This document shows positions 33,986-35,811 of a stretch of DNA of 35,811 bases, piece by piece. The number at the start of each line of letters is the position of its first letter. Positions within the stretch are counted from its first letter, which is position 1. Both the position numbers and the translations under genes were made by a program. The stretch spans positions 1 to 35,811 of the forward strand of contig QZLB01000059.1 in the NCBI GenBank assembly GCA_004796425.1. Reading direction: 5' to 3'. This stretch comes from Desulfobulbaceae bacterium (GTDB lineage: Bacteria > Desulfobacterota > Desulfobulbia > Desulfobulbales > Desulfocapsaceae). The notes under the pieces are model-generated. The model did no database searches. It saw only the letters and a list, made by a program, of their open reading frames with translations, and was not told where the DNA came from.

Positions 33986-35167
33986 TTATACCTTTTGCTC
34001 CGAGGCGAATAGTGTGTGAGCCTTGCACAGGAGCTCGGACAGCTTCTCAGGTGTGAGGCCGGAGATTCCCTTCAAGGCAGAAAAATCTGTCCTCTCAGCC
34101 CGGGCCCCATTGTTTCCCGGCACCCATGCAGATCCCCCTGCCAGTTTGTCATAGCGTTCGCGGCTATAGGTTTCAAGCCCCCAGCAGGTGGCAAGGTTAT
34201 AGAGCCAGAGGATCATTCGGATATTAATGTTGCCGGGAGCCTGATCCCATGGTGGCAGCTGGTCCCAGAAATGGTCGGGACGTTCGTAACCACTCCATGC
34301 GCTCATCCTCTGCCTCAATCGTGCATCAATTTCGTCAACCGGACAGGGTTGATCTGCATCGAGATACTGCATCACTTTGAGATGTTCATCAAAGTGATGT
34401 GGCTCTGAGGCACCAAGGCTGATGGTGCAGACACCCGGTTGATTCAGGCAGTACAGATCATTAAAAAGCATGGGTGACAAGGGGCTACAGAGCTCAACCA
34501 TGGTCGATGACGGGGTATGGAGATAGCCGCCCTTGTCCGAAGGGCTGATGATAAAAATACCGATATCGCGTTCCTTGCCATATTCAATGGCTGCCCGGTT
34601 TGCATCAAAAATGTAGTACCAGTGGACATTGGCAAAATCGAAACCGCCATACTCATCAAACTTCATGGCTTCGATGATTACATCGGTGGGGCCGTGGCCG
34701 GAAAAGCCGATGTGGCGCACCTTTCCCTGATCTTGGAGTTTTCGGGCAGCTTCCAGACAACCGCCTTTCCGGCAACTGTACCAGAGCGAACGGTGATCAT
34801 TTATACCGTGCAGGGCCAGGAAATCAAGGGAGTCGGCCTGGAGTCGATCCAGAGAGCGGAGTACCTTGCTGGTGAATAGCTCACTATCCTCGGCAGGAGA
34901 TACCTTGGTCTGCAGATAAAACTGGTCACGTTTAAGCTGTGGCAGGATGGTACCGAGCTGGGCTTCGGAAGATCCATAACCATGGGCCGTCTCGATATGG
35001 TTAATGCCATGGGCAAGGGCTGTCTCAAGAAGGGTTTTGAGGTTGGCGGTGGAGGCGGCGGGGATTGAGTCAAGAGCGATGTCGTCCCAGGAATGCATAC
35101 TTCTCATGCAGCCAAAACTCAGTACTGAGATCTCCACCTCGGTTTTACCGAATCGTCGATATTTCAT
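33986..35167 (-). CDS. Aldo/keto reductase with cysteine-free ferredoxin-like tail
   Basis: 393 residues. Aldo/keto reductase barrel: RFGKTEVEISVLSFGCM at the start, HIETAHGYGSSEAQLG, LQTKVSP and LALHGIND contain the usual Tyr, Lys and His of the catalytic tetrad. The Asp of the tetrad, normally in an 'FDTA..YG' motif, is replaced by Glu (IETAHGYG). The C-terminal 90 residues align in order with the region that in related proteins carries a [4Fe-4S] ferredoxin-like domain (LWLYNLATCWGLETYSRERYD, WVPGN), but its cluster cysteines are absent (WDQLPPWDQAPGNINI). NADPH or another electron donor is therefore likely. Convergent with the zraP-like gene. Confidence 0.82.
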   Translation of the reverse strand: MKYRRFGKTEVEISVLSFGCMRSMHSWDDIALDSIPAASTANLKTLLETALAHGINHIETAHGYGSSEAQLGTILPQLKRDQFYLQTKVSPAEDSELFTSKVLRSLDRLQADSLDFLALHGINDHRSLWYSCRKGGCLEAARKLQDQGKVRHIGFSGHGPTDVIIEAMKFDEYGGFDFANVHWYYIFDANRAAIEYGKERDIGIFIISPSDKGGYLHTPSSTMVELCSPLSPMLFNDLYCLNQPGVCTISLGASEPHHFDEHLKVMQYLDADQPCPVDEIDARLRQRMSAWSGYERPDHFWDQLPPWDQAPGNINIRMILWLYNLATCWGLETYSRERYDKLAGGSAWVPGNNGARAERTDFSALKGISGLTPEKLSELLCKAHTLFASEQKV

Positions 35168-35296
35168 GATAATTCATTGAATGAATGGATTTCAGGTTTA
35201 TATATTGTTAACGAAGGACTGCGACTCTTCTGCGAACAGCGTGTCCGATATTCTGGCTAAAAAAACACTCACGTGCACCATAATTGGAGATTTATG

Positions 35297-35811
35297 ATGA
35301 ACACCATTATTGTACCCTGCCTGTTTGATAATTTCTCCTACATTGTTCGGGATGAGCAATCTCAAACGGCTGTTGTCGTTGATCCTTCGGAAGGATGGCC
35401 GGTAATGAAAGTGCTGGAAGAGCATAGGCTCACGCTTGCAGCGGTATTGTGCACCCATCACCATGCGGACCATCTGGGAGGCTTGGATGACCTGCGGGAT
35501 GAATATCAGGGAGTCGCGGTTTACGGGTCTGATCAGGAGCAGCGGATCAGTTCGTTGACCCATCGTTTCAGCCCGGGTGAAACCTTGGCCATTAACAACA
35601 TACGGGTCAGGACCACCTCCACCCCGGGACATACCCTGACCAGCGTCGTATATCAGATCGATGATATGATGTTTACCGGTGATACCCTCTTTGGCGCCGG
35701 GTGCGGGCGACTCTTTGAGGGCAGTGCTGCTCAGATGTTTGACTCACTTAAAACCATTAACCGGGAAGATTCGCAAACCAAGGTTTACACCGGACACGAA
35801 TACACTTTGAC
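35297..35811 (+). CDS. gloB: Hydroxyacylglutathione hydrolase (glyoxalase II), 3' truncated
   Basis: 171 residues to the window end with no stop. Zinc motif THHHADHLGG, the STPGHT His, TGDTLF with the bridging Asp and the final TGHEYT His are all those of glyoxalase II, which hydrolyses S-lactoylglutathione to lactate and glutathione. The start is ATG 35297, with GGAGA 6 nt upstream; the ATG at 35294 is closer to it and less likely. Divergent from the AKR gene. Confidence 0.92.
   Translation, partial: MNTIIVPCLFDNFSYIVRDEQSQTAVVVDPSEGWPVMKVLEEHRLTLAAVLCTHHHADHLGGLDDLRDEYQGVAVYGSDQEQRISSLTHRFSPGETLAINNIRVRTTSTPGHTLTSVVYQIDDMMFTGDTLFGAGCGRLFEGSAAQMFDSLKTINREDSQTKVYTGHEYTL

Overview
The window comes from a Gram-negative bacterium of moderate GC content with densely packed genes. 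The best guess is a sulfate-reducing or related Desulfobacterota (deltaproteobacterial) species. This rests on the mitochondrial-like (spd-type) EF-G, the TauE/SafE + DUF1634 pair, the multi-MrpD antiporter cluster and the mix of Cache chemoreceptor and hybrid kinase. It is inference from gene content; there is no rRNA, and I see no tRNA, CRISPR, insertion sequence or prophage.

Layout. (1) 1-1180: a 5'-truncated TauE/SafE anion permease and a DUF1634 membrane partner, closed by a strong terminator. (2) 1251-1557: a long leader with promoter, nested stem structure and an intrinsic terminator, then fusA (EF-G of the spd/mitochondrial EFG1 type) and a RecA/KaiC-like ATPase. (3) 4478-5497: a terminator abutting the Shine-Dalgarno of a eukaryotic-type hisA, followed by a 58-residue ORF. 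(4) 5726-13164: an uninterrupted overlapping operon mrpE-F-G-B-C-D-D'-(small membrane protein)-D'', an Mrp-type cation/proton antiporter in the gene order of the ion-pumping half of archaeal Mbh hydrogenase, with three NuoL/M/N-like subunits and no full-length MrpA. (5) 13248-15147: HDOD signalling protein and metallo-beta-lactamase-fold hydrolase. (6) 15151-18197 on the minus strand: a DEDD exonuclease (YprB-like), arfB and a long-form pyruvate kinase. (7) 18376-25207: chemoreceptor with two tandem Cache modules, SlyD-like isomerase, radical SAM protein (minus), hybrid sensor kinase. (8) 25452-30632: pdxH, rtcB, a split pair of an uncharacterised Cys-rich protein and an RluA pseudouridine synthase, srkA, and a spermidine-synthase-like protein. 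(9) 30873-32704: a two-gene unit of a YpsA/SLOG-type protein and a ferredoxin-nitroreductase-RapZ C-terminal-domain fusion. (10) 32717-35811: a small membrane protein, a ZraP-like periplasmic protein with a textbook sigma-54 promoter and upstream palindrome, an aldo/keto reductase and a 3'-truncated gloB.

The most novel item is the three-part fusion at 31346-32704, which joins an electron-transfer/flavin module to the sugar-phosphate/RNA-sensing domain of RapZ and is translationally coupled to a SLOG-family nucleotide-binding-like protein. Other items worth following are the structured fusA leader, the Mbh-ordered antiporter, the missing canonical start codon of mrpB, the eukaryotic-type HisA, the His-free ZraP with its sigma-54 promoter, and four convergent gene pairs separated by only 3-9 bp.
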